Source of the DNA: Gammaproteobacteria bacterium
GTDB taxonomy: Bacteria; Pseudomonadota; Gammaproteobacteria; Pseudomonadales; Pseudohongiellaceae
NCBI GenBank assembly: GCA_017853205.1
Contig: JAFMKB010000004.1
Coordinates: 1-64,000, forward strand
DNA: 64,000 nt
Direction of reading: 5' to 3'
The stretch's first letter is position 1. The number at the start of each line of letters is the position of its first letter. The notes under the pieces are model-generated. The model had not been told where the DNA came from, ran no database searches, and was given only the letters and a program-made list of their open reading frames with translations. The position numbers were made by a program, and so were the translations under genes. Positions 16,541 to 25,884 of the stretch are shown here, one piece after another.

Positions 16541-18217
16541 ATGGTTCAGGTGGCTAATGGCGACGCAGCGAATAAAGCGATGGCGATAACGTCGCAGGAA
16601 TCACAGGTTGAAGCGCCGCCGCACGACTCTCTGTTAGCAGTAAAGAATTTGAAAAAATCCTATGGGGAAATCGAAGTGCTTCACGGCATAGACTTCGATC
16701 TTCGACGAGGAGAAATTCATGCCATCCTAGGTGAGAACGGTGCAGGGAAGTCAACGTTGGTGAAATGTCTCTCTGGGTTCGAGGCAAGAAACGACGGCCA
16801 CCTTTATGTAAATACGAAGCAAGAGTTTTCTGGCTCTGACAATAGCGTGGTCCCGTCGATAATGACCGACAACGCAGACACGGCGCAATCAATCGCAGCA
16901 AGAGACTGGACCCACGCCTCAGCCGAGGCGGCGGGGGTTGTTCTTATTCATCAAGAGTTCAATCTCGCCGAGCAGCTTAGCGTGGCTGAGAACATCTTTC
17001 TTGGGAGCGAACTTTGCGGTAAGGGACTGGCTAGCTTGTTCCTCGACAAGAAAAAAATGAATGATCTTAGTCGGGATTATCTTGCCACGCTTCACTGCAC
17101 CATAGATCCAACGACCTTAGTCTCGAGTCTCTCTGTAGCCGACAAGCAGATGGTTGAGATTGCGAAGACGCTCGCTAAAGACGCACGCGTGCTTATTCTA
17201 GATGAACCGACCGCAGTGTTAACTCAAAAAGAGAGCACTGCACTATTTGAATTAATTGATCGCCTACGCGGACGCGGCGTTGGGATTATCTATATTTCAC
17301 ACAAGCTCGAAGAGATAGAGCGTATCGCCGATCGCATTACCGTCATCCGCGATGGTGACCTCGTTGGTTGCTACCCAGCCGCGACACTGAGTAAGGACGA
17401 TATGGCGCGGTTAATGGTCGGCCGCGAACTTAGCTCCCTCTACCCGAAGGTGCCAGCTCCAGACGAGTTGGCGAGCGTGGCGCTTTCTATTCACGGTTTG
17501 CATGTCGCGGGGGTGAGCGCACCAGAAAATTTTGAGCTTCGCCGCGGAGAAATACTGGCATTCTCTGGGCTCGTCGGCTCGGGACGGACGGCGCTTTTTG
17601 AAACGCTTGTGGGTCTGCGCCCGGCTCAGTTAGGCTCAGAGTCGAAAATTTTTGTGCACGGAGAAGAGGTCCGCCTTAACAGCTTTACTGACGCTCGTGC
17701 TCACGGTGTTGCTTACTTAACTAAAGATAGGAAAGGCAGCGGTCTACTTCTGAACAAAGGGTTGAGAGAAAATTTCTCGCTTTATGCGTTGGCGCATTTT
17801 GCAGGCATCATTATAGATACGCGCGCTGAACAATCTGCCTTCGAAAAGGCCGTAGATAGATTCGATATCCGCATGCGTGATACAGGCGTGGTGGCCGGTA
17901 ATCTGTCTGGGGGCAATCAGCAGAAACTGCTTCTTGCGAAAATGCTCGAAACCACGCCAGACATAGTGATTGTGGACGAGCCTACGCGCGGCATCGACAT
18001 CGGAACGAAAAGTCAGATTTATCACTTTCTTGCTGAACTAGCCGCAGCTGGGAAGGCTGTGATTATCATCTCTTCAGACATGAGCGAGGTGATTGGAATG
18101 GCTCATCGGGTTGCAGTGATGCATCAAGGTAACATTGTCGGTGTGCTTAGCGGCAACGAGATAACAGAACACGAGATTATGCGTTACGCGACAGGGCTTA
18201 AGGCTGCTGCGGCATAG
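16541..18217 (+). CDS. Sugar ABC transporter ATPase, RbsA/XylG type (two ABC domains)
   Basis: 558 residues, longer than the usual 500. Domain 1 has Walker A 'GENGAGKST' (about 64-72), 'HQEF', a signature with 'LSVADKQMVEIAK', and Walker B 'VLILDEPTAVLT'. Domain 2 has a degenerate Walker A 'GLVGSGRT', then 'LSGGNQQKLLLAK' and 'DEPTRGIDIG', exactly the asymmetric pattern of carbohydrate-uptake (CUT2) ATPases. An insert of about 30 residues between Walker A and the Q-loop ('SGSDNSVVPSIMTDNADTAQ') is unusual. It starts three bases after the sulfatase stop and heads the transporter operon with permease and binding protein. The start has no strong ribosome site, which suggests translational coupling. 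Confidence 0.93.
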   Translation: MVQVANGDAANKAMAITSQESQVEAPPHDSLLAVKNLKKSYGEIEVLHGIDFDLRRGEIHAILGENGAGKSTLVKCLSGFEARNDGHLYVNTKQEFSGSDNSVVPSIMTDNADTAQSIAARDWTHASAEAAGVVLIHQEFNLAEQLSVAENIFLGSELCGKGLASLFLDKKKMNDLSRDYLATLHCTIDPTTLVSSLSVADKQMVEIAKTLAKDARVLILDEPTAVLTQKESTALFELIDRLRGRGVGIIYISHKLEEIERIADRITVIRDGDLVGCYPAATLSKDDMARLMVGRELSSLYPKVPAPDELASVALSIHGLHVAGVSAPENFELRRGEILAFSGLVGSGRTALFETLVGLRPAQLGSESKIFVHGEEVRLNSFTDARAHGVAYLTKDRKGSGLLLNKGLRENFSLYALAHFAGIIIDTRAEQSAFEKAVDRFDIRMRDTGVVAGNLSGGNQQKLLLAKMLETTPDIVIVDEPTRGIDIGTKSQIYHFLAELAAAGKAVIIISSDMSEVIGMAHRVAVMHQGNIVGVLSGNEITEHEIMRYATGLKAAAA

Positions 18218-18267
18218 GAAAACAGCATGAGGCCGCAGTTCGTGGCGATGCTAAAATGGGACAGTAG

Positions 18268-19236
18268 ATGACAAAAATAGACTTCAAGACAGCGGGGCCT
18301 TTCATCGCTCTTGTTGCCTTATTCATTCTCGGTATTTTCGTTAACGACGCGTTTCTGAGCGCAGGCAATGTCAGTAATATTCTTGCACGCAGTTCATTCA
18401 TTGGCATTGTTGCAATCGGCGCTACATTTGTTATCACCACCGGCGGAATTGACTTGTCAGTTGGTTCGATGGCCGCGTTTATTTCTGGCTGTATGATTCT
18501 ACTGATGAATGCGCTAATGGCCACGATAGACTCTCTGGTGACAATAATCTTCTTGGCTATAGTGGCCTCAGCGGCGATTGGTGGGCTTGCAGGAATGATC
18601 AATGGCCTGCTGACCACGAAGGCGAAGATCGAAGCGTTTATCGTGACCTTGGGTACGATGGGTATTTACCGCTCGCTCGTTACTTACATGGCCGATGGCG
18701 GCACGCTTTCGCTCAACTTCACGCTCGGGGATGTCTATAGCGAAGTCTATTACGGCACCCTGTTCGGCTTGCCCTATCCAGTCTGGGTATTTTTGGCTGT
18801 GGCAGTAATCGGCTACGTGCTATTGAATATGACAGTATTCGGACGCCACTGTTTTGCAGTGGGATCTAACGAGAGCGTTGCACATTATTCGGCCATCAAC
18901 GTAGACCGCGTAAAAACTGCGACTTATATTTTACAGGGTCTTTGCGTATCGATAGCGACGATTATTTATGTGCCACGACTCGGTTCTGCATCGGGACAGA
19001 CGGGTATTCTCTGGGAGCTCGAAGCGATCGCTGCGGTGATTATTGGTGGCACGATGCTCAAGGGTGGTTATGGACGCATAGGGGGCACGGTTGTTGGTGC
19101 GTTGATACTCACGCTAATTGGCAACATACTGAACCTTACGGATGCGGTTAGCAATTATCTCAATGGTGCGGTGCAAGGTGTAATAGTGATTGTCGCTGTG
19201 TACCTCCAGCGAGGCGCATGGCGCGCGAAGGACTAA
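18268..19236 (+). CDS. Sugar ABC transporter permease, RbsC type
   Basis: 322 residues with eight to ten hydrophobic segments throughout. The CUT2 permease motifs 'GATFVITTGGIDLSVGSM', 'GTMGIYRSL' and 'GGTMLKGGYGRIGGT' are all present. It would form the inner-membrane channel with the RbsA-like ATPase encoded 50 bases upstream. The single permease gene suggests a homodimer, as in ribose transport. Substrate not readable; probably a pentose, hexose or polyol, or a derivative such as a keto-sugar given the downstream enzymes. Confidence 0.93.
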   Translation: MTKIDFKTAGPFIALVALFILGIFVNDAFLSAGNVSNILARSSFIGIVAIGATFVITTGGIDLSVGSMAAFISGCMILLMNALMATIDSLVTIIFLAIVASAAIGGLAGMINGLLTTKAKIEAFIVTLGTMGIYRSLVTYMADGGTLSLNFTLGDVYSEVYYGTLFGLPYPVWVFLAVAVIGYVLLNMTVFGRHCFAVGSNESVAHYSAINVDRVKTATYILQGLCVSIATIIYVPRLGSASGQTGILWELEAIAAVIIGGTMLKGGYGRIGGTVVGALILTLIGNILNLTDAVSNYLNGAVQGVIVIVAVYLQRGAWRAKD

Positions 19237-19257
19237 GTCAAAATACAGGTGATAAGC

Positions 19258-20316
19258 ATGACGAACAACGAGATGAAAGCGGTACGTGCACATTCTGCTA
19301 GTGGCAGCCTCGGCGAGATTTTATGTCTTAGCTCTTTGTTTGCGGGCACCGTCATAAACACGGTATGCAAGTTTGCCAAGCATTCAATACTCACTCTCGC
19401 TGCGTCGAGTCTGTTGCTCGCGGTGGCACCGACTCTTCGCGCACAAACAATCGGTGTCTCTATTCCTGCGGCGACTCATGGCTGGGCCGGTGGTTTGAAT
19501 TTTCACGCCGAGCAGACAAAAGCGCGACTCGAAGCGGCGAACCCAGGGCTTAAAGTTGTCCTCGTGACTGCCAATAGCGCGTCAGAGCAGGCGAACGATT
19601 TGGAAGACTTGGTGGCGATTCATCGAATGGATGCGCTCGTTATATTGCCCTTCGAGTCTGCGCCGCTAACGGGCCCGGTGCGCAATACGAAGCGCCGAGG
19701 CGTGTTCGTCACCGTTGTTGACCGTGGTCTTAGCGAACCGGGTATCCACGATGTGTATGTCGCTGGCAATAACGCGGAAATGGGACGTGTATCGGGCGAG
19801 TATATAAAAGAGCGTTTAGACGGTAACGGTAAAATTGTTGTGCTGCGCGGGATGCCGACGGTGATCGATGAGCAACGCTTTGACGGATTTATGTTGGCAC
19901 TCGAAGGAAGCAATATCGAAGTGTTAGACGATCAGTACGCCAACTGGAATCGCGACGACGGCTTCACCGTAATGCAGGATTTTCTCTCGCGGTTTTCAGA
20001 AATAGATGCGGTTTGGGCGCAAGACGATGATATCGCAATCGGCGTCATTCAGGCGGTCAGGCAAGCTCGGCGTCAAGAGGAATTATTCATTGTCGGCGGT
20101 GGCGGCATGAAAGATATCGTGAAGCGTGTGCTAGACGGCGACGAGCTGACACCGGTAGACGTTCTCTACCCACCATCGATGATCTCTACGGCGATGGAGC
20201 TTACGGCACTTAAGTTTATCTCCGATACGCCTATCGAAGGCGAATATATACTGGGCTCGCCGCTCATAACTAGAGAGAATGCCGAAGACTACTATTTTCC
20301 AGACTCACCGTTCTAG
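19258..20316 (+). CDS. Periplasmic sugar-binding protein (RbsB-like)
   Basis: 352 residues from ATG 19258 (the track uses GTG 19249). The mature part starts near 'RAQTIGVSIPAATHGW' and has the type I periplasmic-binding fold, with 'ALVILPFESAPLTGPV', 'GRVSGEYIKERL' and 'VWAQDDDIAIGVIQAV'. A signal peptide ('ILTLAASSLLLAVAPTLRA') is preceded by an unusually long n-region of about 45 residues, so the true start may be further in; no better ATG exists between. It would deliver the sugar to the RbsA/RbsC-type pair. Twenty-two bases separate it from the following TIM-barrel gene, in keeping with one operon. Confidence 0.9.
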   Translation: MTNNEMKAVRAHSASGSLGEILCLSSLFAGTVINTVCKFAKHSILTLAASSLLLAVAPTLRAQTIGVSIPAATHGWAGGLNFHAEQTKARLEAANPGLKVVLVTANSASEQANDLEDLVAIHRMDALVILPFESAPLTGPVRNTKRRGVFVTVVDRGLSEPGIHDVYVAGNNAEMGRVSGEYIKERLDGNGKIVVLRGMPTVIDEQRFDGFMLALEGSNIEVLDDQYANWNRDDGFTVMQDFLSRFSEIDAVWAQDDDIAIGVIQAVRQARRQEELFIVGGGGMKDIVKRVLDGDELTPVDVLYPPSMISTAMELTALKFISDTPIEGEYILGSPLITRENAEDYYFPDSPF

Positions 20317-20338
20317 AACCAGGTAGAAGAGAACAGAG

Positions 20339-21394
20339 ATGAAGACGATCAAAGGGCCAGCAATTTTTCTAGCACAGTTTGTCGGTGAGCATGCACCGTT
20401 TAATTCGCTCGATAGCATTGCCGCGTGGGCGGCCGATTTAGGTTACAAAGGTATTCAATTGCCCAGCGGCGAGCCTAGCCTGATCGACCTCGAACTCGCC
20501 GCCGAAAGTCAGTCCTATTGCGATGATCTTCGCGATACCTTAGCGAATCACGGAATAGAGATAACCGAGCTGTCGACTCACTTACAAGGTCAGCTTGTCG
20601 CTGTGCATCCAGCCTATGATGAGATGTTCGACGGCTTTGCCCCTGCGAATGTGCGCGGCAGGCCTGATGCCCGCCAAGACTGGGCGGTGAACCAACTCAT
20701 GCTTGCAGCAAAGGCTTCGCGCAGACTCGGGCTGACCGCACACGCGAGTTTCTCGGGGGCGCTAGCATGGCCATACTTTTACCCGTGGCCCCAGCGTCCC
20801 GCCGGTTTGGTGGAGACGGCGTTTGATGAACTCGCGGCGCGCTGGCTTCCTATCCTCGACGCGTTTGACGACGCGGGTGTTGACATCGGATTTGAGCTTC
20901 ATCCCGGAGAAGACCTGCACGATGGCGTGACTTTCGATATGTTTCTCGAGCGAGTCAACAACCATCCACGAGCCAATATTCTGTTCGACCCCAGCCACAT
21001 GGTCTTGCAGCAACTGGACTATCTGGCTTTTATGGATGTCTATAAAGAGCGCATAAAGCTCGTACATATTAAAGATGCCGAGTTCAATCCAACTGCTAGA
21101 CAAGGCGTTTATGGTGGCTATCAGCCTTGGGTCGATAGGGCAGGCCGGTTCCGCTCGCTAGGCGATGGCCAAGTCGATTTTCGCGCGATGTTCTCTAAAC
21201 TAGCCGCTAACGATTTCGAGGGCTGGGCGGTGCTTGAGTGGGAGTGCTGCCTCAAACACCCCGAAGACGGCGCGCGCGAAGGCGCTGCGTTTATTAAAGA
21301 TCATATCATTCGCGTTACCGATCGTGCTTTCGACGATTTCGCTGATGCGGGTACCAACGACGCAGCCAATGCGCGCATTCTGGGTTTAGACTAA
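20339..21394 (+). CDS. Cytoplasmic xylose-isomerase-like TIM-barrel sugar isomerase/epimerase/lyase
   Basis: 351 residues with the AP-endonuclease-2 fold. Probable metal ligands are in 'DIGFELHPGED' (Glu), 'NILFDPSHM' (Asp/His), 'VHIKDAEF' (His/Asp) and 'AVLEWECC' (Glu). No signal peptide is seen. Members isomerise or epimerise sugars and, in glycoside pathways, can eliminate 3-keto-glycosides. The stop TAA shares its last A with the start ATG of the following dehydrogenase, so the two are translationally coupled. The ribosome site is 'GTAGAAGAGAACAG'. Exact reaction unknown. Confidence 0.88.
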   Translation: MKTIKGPAIFLAQFVGEHAPFNSLDSIAAWAADLGYKGIQLPSGEPSLIDLELAAESQSYCDDLRDTLANHGIEITELSTHLQGQLVAVHPAYDEMFDGFAPANVRGRPDARQDWAVNQLMLAAKASRRLGLTAHASFSGALAWPYFYPWPQRPAGLVETAFDELAARWLPILDAFDDAGVDIGFELHPGEDLHDGVTFDMFLERVNNHPRANILFDPSHMVLQQLDYLAFMDVYKERIKLVHIKDAEFNPTARQGVYGGYQPWVDRAGRFRSLGDGQVDFRAMFSKLAANDFEGWAVLEWECCLKHPEDGAREGAAFIKDHIIRVTDRAFDDFADAGTNDAANARILGLD

Positions 21395-22539
21395 TGGTTG
21401 CACGAATTCGCTTGGGTATGGTGGGAGGAGGACAGGGCGCGTTCATAGGCGAAGTGCATCGCTTAGCTGCTCGTCTCGACGACCGTTTCGAGTTTTGTGC
21501 GGGCGCTCTTAGTGCCGACCCTGAGCGGGCACGCGAATCAGCCCGGGCATTGGGCATTGCCGCCGATCGCACTTATGTGTCTTTCGAGGAGATGGCGCGA
21601 GTAGAATCACAGCGCGAAGACGGCGTGCAAGCAGTAGCAATCGTTACGCCGAATCATTTGCATTTCGAACCCGCTAAAGCGCTGCTCGCTGAAGGTATTC
21701 ATGTCATTTGCGATAAGCCGCTCACTAACGACTATGCCCAGGCACAAGAACTCGCCGAGATCGTAAGCAAAAGTAACGCACAGTTTGCCGTGACCTATAA
21801 CTACAGCGGTTATCCACTTGTCCGTGAGGCGCGCCACCTAGTTGCCTCCGGAGCCCTTGGTGCGATTCGATTAGTACAGGTCGAATATCCACAAGACTGG
21901 CTTGCAACGAATATCGAAGCCAGTGGGCAGAAGCAAGCGGCATGGCGAACCGACCCCGCTCGTGCGGGCGCAGGCGGTAGCATCGGGGACATAGGCACGC
22001 ACGCGTTCCATCTCGCGGGATTTGTTTGTGGCATGCAGCCGACAAGCCTGCTTGCCGATCTCTCTTCTTTCGTCCCCGGCCGCGTCCTCGACGACAACGC
22101 CCATATTCTGCTGCGATACGCCAGCGGCGCTCGGGGGATGCTCTGGGCGAGTCAGGTCGCGGCGGGACAGGAAAACGCGCTTCGGTTGCGAGTCTATGGC
22201 GAAACGGGGAGTCTGGAATGGTTTCAAGAGAACCCTAATCAGCTCATACATCGTCCCTTAGGCGAGCCGATGCGCACGCTCACTCGCGGCGGAGCGGGTC
22301 TCTCGGCAAGCGTTGTTACACGAATCCCTGCGGGTCATCCCGAAGGGTTTATCGAGGGCTTCGCCACGCTCTACAGCGACTTTGCCGATCTGATTGTCTC
22401 TAGCGATGGAATTAACCATGGCCATGAAGACGATCCTTCGCGACTGCTCCCCACTGTCGCCGACGGTGTAAAGGGTGTACGTTTTGTGACAGCGGCGGTA
22501 GAGTCAATGGCAAATGGCTGTAGCTGGGTGACGCTGTAG
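21394..22539 (+). CDS. Gfo/Idh/MocA-family NAD(P)-dependent sugar dehydrogenase
   Basis: 381 residues. The N-terminal Rossmann motif is 'GMVGGGQGAFIGEVH'; 'CDKPLTNDYAQA' corresponds to the EKP motif with the catalytic lysine; 'GSIGDIGTHAFHLAGF' carries the conserved GxxxD and H. The family oxidises or reduces sugars at ring carbons, often C3 of glycosides or inositols. Overlap by one base with the preceding TIM-barrel gene and the downstream Tat-exported TIM barrel suggest a shared keto-sugar pathway. The ORF track lists four antisense or overlapping ORFs here, which are shadows caused by the GC-rich codons. Confidence 0.92.
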   Translation: MVARIRLGMVGGGQGAFIGEVHRLAARLDDRFEFCAGALSADPERARESARALGIAADRTYVSFEEMARVESQREDGVQAVAIVTPNHLHFEPAKALLAEGIHVICDKPLTNDYAQAQELAEIVSKSNAQFAVTYNYSGYPLVREARHLVASGALGAIRLVQVEYPQDWLATNIEASGQKQAAWRTDPARAGAGGSIGDIGTHAFHLAGFVCGMQPTSLLADLSSFVPGRVLDDNAHILLRYASGARGMLWASQVAAGQENALRLRVYGETGSLEWFQENPNQLIHRPLGEPMRTLTRGGAGLSASVVTRIPAGHPEGFIEGFATLYSDFADLIVSSDGINHGHEDDPSRLLPTVADGVKGVRFVTAAVESMANGCSWVTL

Positions 22540-22570
22540 TAATTCAGAATCTAAAAAAGGACTACGCACA

Positions 22571-23416
22571 ATGGTAAGCATTAGCCGTCGACAATTTCTA
22601 AATCGCAGTGGGCTTTTCGCTGCCGGCATCACAAGCAGTGTGCTGCTTCCGTCATTCGCTCGCGCACAATCGCGCCGAGTCGAAAACATTGGGCTGCAAC
22701 TCTACACACTGCGCAACGAACTTGCCGATGACTTTGATGGCACGCTAGCACGTGTAGCCGAGCTTGGTTATAAAGAGATGGAGTTTGCTGGCTATTACGG
22801 CCGCAGCGCGGCTCAGATTAAAGCGGCGCTTGACGCGAACGGATTAGTGTCACCGGCGGCGCATATCCAATGGGCAGCAGTCCGCGATAATCTACAAATT
22901 GAAATTGAGCGGGCAGTAGGGATTGGCCAAGATTATATTGTCATTCCTTATTTGCAAGAGAACGAGAGAACACTCGATCACTACAAGCGGCTTGTCGATA
23001 CGCTCAACGGAGCGGGTGAGGCTTGTCGCAATGCGGGTCTCAAAATCGCTTACCACAACCATGATTTTGAATTTGCCGCAGTCGATGGCGTTGTTCCCTA
23101 TGACATGCTGCTTGCACAGACTGATCCGGCGCTTGTCGATATGGAGCTCGATCTGTTCTGGATAGCCTATGCTGGGGCCGATCCCCTCCGCTATGTCAAA
23201 GAACATGCAGGCCGCTTCAGTATGCTGCACGTGAAAGACCTTTCTGCTGACCGAAAGATGGTAGCGGTGGGCGAGGGCTCGATCGACTTCGAATCTATTT
23301 TCGCGCATACCGATACCGGTGGTTTTAAACATTATTTCGTCGAACACGACAATCCTGTTGACGCGTTCGAGTCTGTGACCACGAGCATCGAATCGGTTCG
23401 CCGAATGAGATTTTAA
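22571..23416 (+). CDS. Tat-exported xylose-isomerase-like TIM-barrel protein
   Basis: 281 residues. The N-terminus 'SRRQFLNRSG' is a twin-arginine signal, followed by a hydrophobic stretch and cleavage near 'ARAQS'. The body is a sugar isomerase/epimerase TIM barrel: 'LQLYTLRNEL', 'YHNHDFEF' and 'ELDLFWIAYAG' with 'LHVKDLS' provide the usual metal ligands. Export of a folded, probably metal-loaded enzyme to the periplasm suits a role on extracytoplasmic keto-glycosides made by the GMC dehydrogenase encoded just downstream (inference). Ribosome site 'AAAAAAGGACTACGCACA'. In the same direction and closely spaced with its neighbours. Confidence 0.88.
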   Translation: MVSISRRQFLNRSGLFAAGITSSVLLPSFARAQSRRVENIGLQLYTLRNELADDFDGTLARVAELGYKEMEFAGYYGRSAAQIKAALDANGLVSPAAHIQWAAVRDNLQIEIERAVGIGQDYIVIPYLQENERTLDHYKRLVDTLNGAGEACRNAGLKIAYHNHDFEFAAVDGVVPYDMLLAQTDPALVDMELDLFWIAYAGADPLRYVKEHAGRFSMLHVKDLSADRKMVAVGEGSIDFESIFAHTDTGGFKHYFVEHDNPVDAFESVTTSIESVRRMRF

Positions 23417-23471
23417 TCTGCGAGCGCGCGAGTAGCGCAGCACTAAGCGGTAAGAAAACGAGGAAAGAAGA

Positions 23472-24014
23472 ATGAAGACCAGAAGAGAGTTTATCCAAGG
23501 CTTAATCTTATCGGTAGGCGGCGCGGCGACCCTTAGCGCCTGCGGAGATAAGGCGCCAGCGGTCACGGCGACCGCACCGCACAACCCAGGGCGATTCTAT
23601 ACAGGCGACGAGATGGCGCTCGTTAGCCGCGTTTCCGATCTCATCATTCCTCGAACAGAGACACCTGGCGCGCTCGACGTGAATGTTGCCGGTTACCTCG
23701 ATGGCCTCATGAGCGATTGGGCAAGTGCAGAAACTCAGCGCGCACACCGCGCAGCACTCGCGCGACTGCGCGCGGATCTTGATTCTGCCGTTGGAGTTCC
23801 ATTCGAGCGCGCGGCGCAAGAGGCTGCCGAGGAGGCATTGGCGGAACTCGACGCACGTGCGTTCGAAATCGATCAGAGCATGGAAGGCTATCGCCGTTTT
23901 AAGGGTTGGATAACGCAGGCCTATTTCGCGACCGAAGGTGGCGCCGTCCAAGAACTAAAATGGGTCGCCTTACCCGGCCGCTGGGATCCTAGCGTCGACA
24001 TAACGCCTGCGTAA
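23472..24014 (+). CDS. Gluconate 2-dehydrogenase subunit 3-like, Tat-exported small subunit
   Basis: 180 residues. It begins 'MKTRREFIQGL', a twin-arginine signal, with 'TLSAC' as a possible lipobox at Cys24. The 'LISRVSDLIIPRTETPGALD' type segment ('VSDLIIPRTETPGALDVNVA') and helical C-terminus are those of the gluconate 2-dehydrogenase subunit 3 family. In this family the small subunit carries its GMC partner through the Tat system. The GMC subunit gene follows 95 bases later. Ribosome site 'CGAGGAAAGAAG'. Function as chaperone/escort subunit is established for the family; the sugar substrate is not. Confidence 0.88.
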   Translation: MKTRREFIQGLILSVGGAATLSACGDKAPAVTATAPHNPGRFYTGDEMALVSRVSDLIIPRTETPGALDVNVAGYLDGLMSDWASAETQRAHRAALARLRADLDSAVGVPFERAAQEAAEEALAELDARAFEIDQSMEGYRRFKGWITQAYFATEGGAVQELKWVALPGRWDPSVDITPA

Positions 24015-24109
24015 CTTCGCATAACTCTGCGCGCATAACTGCGTTGCGCTAAATAATGATACGAGCGCCTTACGGCGGCTTCAAAAGAATTGAAGAGAGG
24101 ATAACCACA

Positions 24110-25810
24110 GTGGCAGATTTCGATGCGATAGTAGTAGGGTCGGGAATGAGTGGCGGCATGTCGGCCAAAGAGCTTACCGAGCGTGGACTCAAGGTGTTGG
24201 TGTTGGAACGAGGTCCAGAAATAATTCCCGAGCGCGATTACACTGACAATTTAGCCCCTTGGGAGAAACCGAATCTCGACAATGTTGCGCAGGAGGAGAT
24301 AGCGGAACACTATCCGCGTCAATACGGTGGCGTGGCCTACGCGATTAAAGAATCGACAAAGCACTTCTGGGTAAAAGATTCTGAGCATCCCTACGAAGAA
24401 GCTGAGGGCACGACCTACGACTGGCTACGCGGATACCATACAGCGGGGCGGTCGATTATGTGGTCACGCCAAACCTACCGTTTGAGCGATCTCGATTTCG
24501 GTGCAAACGCGCGCGAAGGCCATGCGATAGACTGGCCGATCCGCTACGCCGATATTGAGCCTTGGTATAACAAGGTCGAGACCTTTATTGGTATTTCTGG
24601 CAGCGCCGAAGGGCTTCCACATCTACCTGATAGTGTTTTCCAGCCCGCGTTTGAACTTACCGATGCCGAGAAAGCATTGAAGGCAAGCGTTGAGTCTAGT
24701 TTCCCAGAACGCAATGTAATTCCTGCGCGCATCGCACACCTTACAGATGCGACTGAAGAGCAGAAATCGCTTGGACGCAGCAATTGCCAAGTACGTAACC
24801 ATTGCCACCAAGGCTGCAGCTTTAAGGCATATTTCTCGTCGCTCAATGCGACCCTCCCCGCCGCAGAGCGCACTGGTAACCTAACCATGGTTCATAACGC
24901 GATAGTTGAGTCTATTGAATACGACGCAGTAAGCAATCGTGTTTCTGGTGTACGCGTAATCGATGCGGAGACGAATGAGAAACGCACCTATACAGCAAAA
25001 GTTATTTTTCTAAATGCGTCCACGATAGCGTCTGCAATGATTTTGCTCCAGTCTAAGTCAGAGACGTTCCCTAATGGGCTGGCGAATCATTCCGATCAAG
25101 TGGGCCGCAATTTAATGGACCACGTTAGCGGCGCAAATGCGACCGGTTACCTTAGCGGATTCGATAACAAAACGACGTTTGGTAGACGCCCAAGCGGTGG
25201 GATTTATATTCCGCGTTACGCCAATCTAAACGGACAAGACAAACCGTATCGCCGGGGATTTGGTTTCCAAGGAGGCGCAACCTCTGTGGGTAATGCCGGC
25301 GGTCAAATCCCTGGCATCGGTCGAGCGTTTAAGGAAGCGCACAGATTACCGAGCGCTTGGCGTATCGGCATCGGCGCTTTTGGAGAGCAACTCTCTAATC
25401 CAGATAACCGCGTTACTCTTCATCCTAGCAAGCGCGATAAATGGGGCAACCCTCTCGCTTTATTTAACGTTAAGTATGGCGAAAACGAATATAAAATGTT
25501 GGAGGAAGCCAGCAAAGACGCTGTTGCGATGCTTGAGGCAGCGGGCTGTACACAAATCACCGCGACACCAGTTAATCTCACCAAACCTGGCAACCGCATT
25601 CACGAAATGGGCAGCGCGCGCATGGGACGAGATCGAGAGACTTCCGTGCTAAACGGTTGGTGTCAGGCGCACGATGTGCCAAACCTGTTTATTACCGACG
25701 GTTCGTTTATGACGTCGGCAGCATGTCAGAACCCATCGCTTACGTATATGGCGTTCAGCGCACGCGCTGCTAATTACGCAGCTGACCTTATTGAGCAGGG
25801 GGTCATCTAA
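24110..25810 (+). CDS. GMC-family FAD sugar dehydrogenase, large subunit (glucoside 3-dehydrogenase-like)
   Basis: 566 residues from GTG 24110, which follows 'AGAGAGGATAACCACA'; the track start 24056 adds 18 residues before the FAD motif. 'IVVGSGMSGGMSAKEL' binds FAD, and the C-terminal 'HEMGSARMG' and 'CQNPSLTYMAFSA' are GMC signatures with the conserved Asn. The segment 'CQVRNHCHQGC' is cysteine-rich in the region where FAD-glucose dehydrogenases hold a [3Fe-4S] cluster, so a cluster is possible. No signal peptide is seen, which fits export with the Tat small subunit. It would oxidise a sugar or glycoside, perhaps at C3, in the periplasm and pass electrons to a c-type cytochrome not found here. 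Confidence 0.9.
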   Translation: MADFDAIVVGSGMSGGMSAKELTERGLKVLVLERGPEIIPERDYTDNLAPWEKPNLDNVAQEEIAEHYPRQYGGVAYAIKESTKHFWVKDSEHPYEEAEGTTYDWLRGYHTAGRSIMWSRQTYRLSDLDFGANAREGHAIDWPIRYADIEPWYNKVETFIGISGSAEGLPHLPDSVFQPAFELTDAEKALKASVESSFPERNVIPARIAHLTDATEEQKSLGRSNCQVRNHCHQGCSFKAYFSSLNATLPAAERTGNLTMVHNAIVESIEYDAVSNRVSGVRVIDAETNEKRTYTAKVIFLNASTIASAMILLQSKSETFPNGLANHSDQVGRNLMDHVSGANATGYLSGFDNKTTFGRRPSGGIYIPRYANLNGQDKPYRRGFGFQGGATSVGNAGGQIPGIGRAFKEAHRLPSAWRIGIGAFGEQLSNPDNRVTLHPSKRDKWGNPLALFNVKYGENEYKMLEEASKDAVAMLEAAGCTQITATPVNLTKPGNRIHEMGSARMGRDRETSVLNGWCQAHDVPNLFITDGSFMTSAACQNPSLTYMAFSARAANYAADLIEQGVI

Positions 25811-25884
25811 CAGATTCTTTGGTGAGTGAGTCAATCAGATCGCGATAGAAAGAAGTTGATCAACACAGAAAGGGTTACACCGTT

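Noticed and set aside
21725-22251. Several antisense ORFs of 95-126 residues
   Set aside because: Shadows of the Gfo/Idh/MocA gene caused by codon composition.
24015-24109. Short repeats of GCATAACT between the GMC subunit genes
   Set aside because: Only three imperfect copies with no structure; not reported as a repeat feature.
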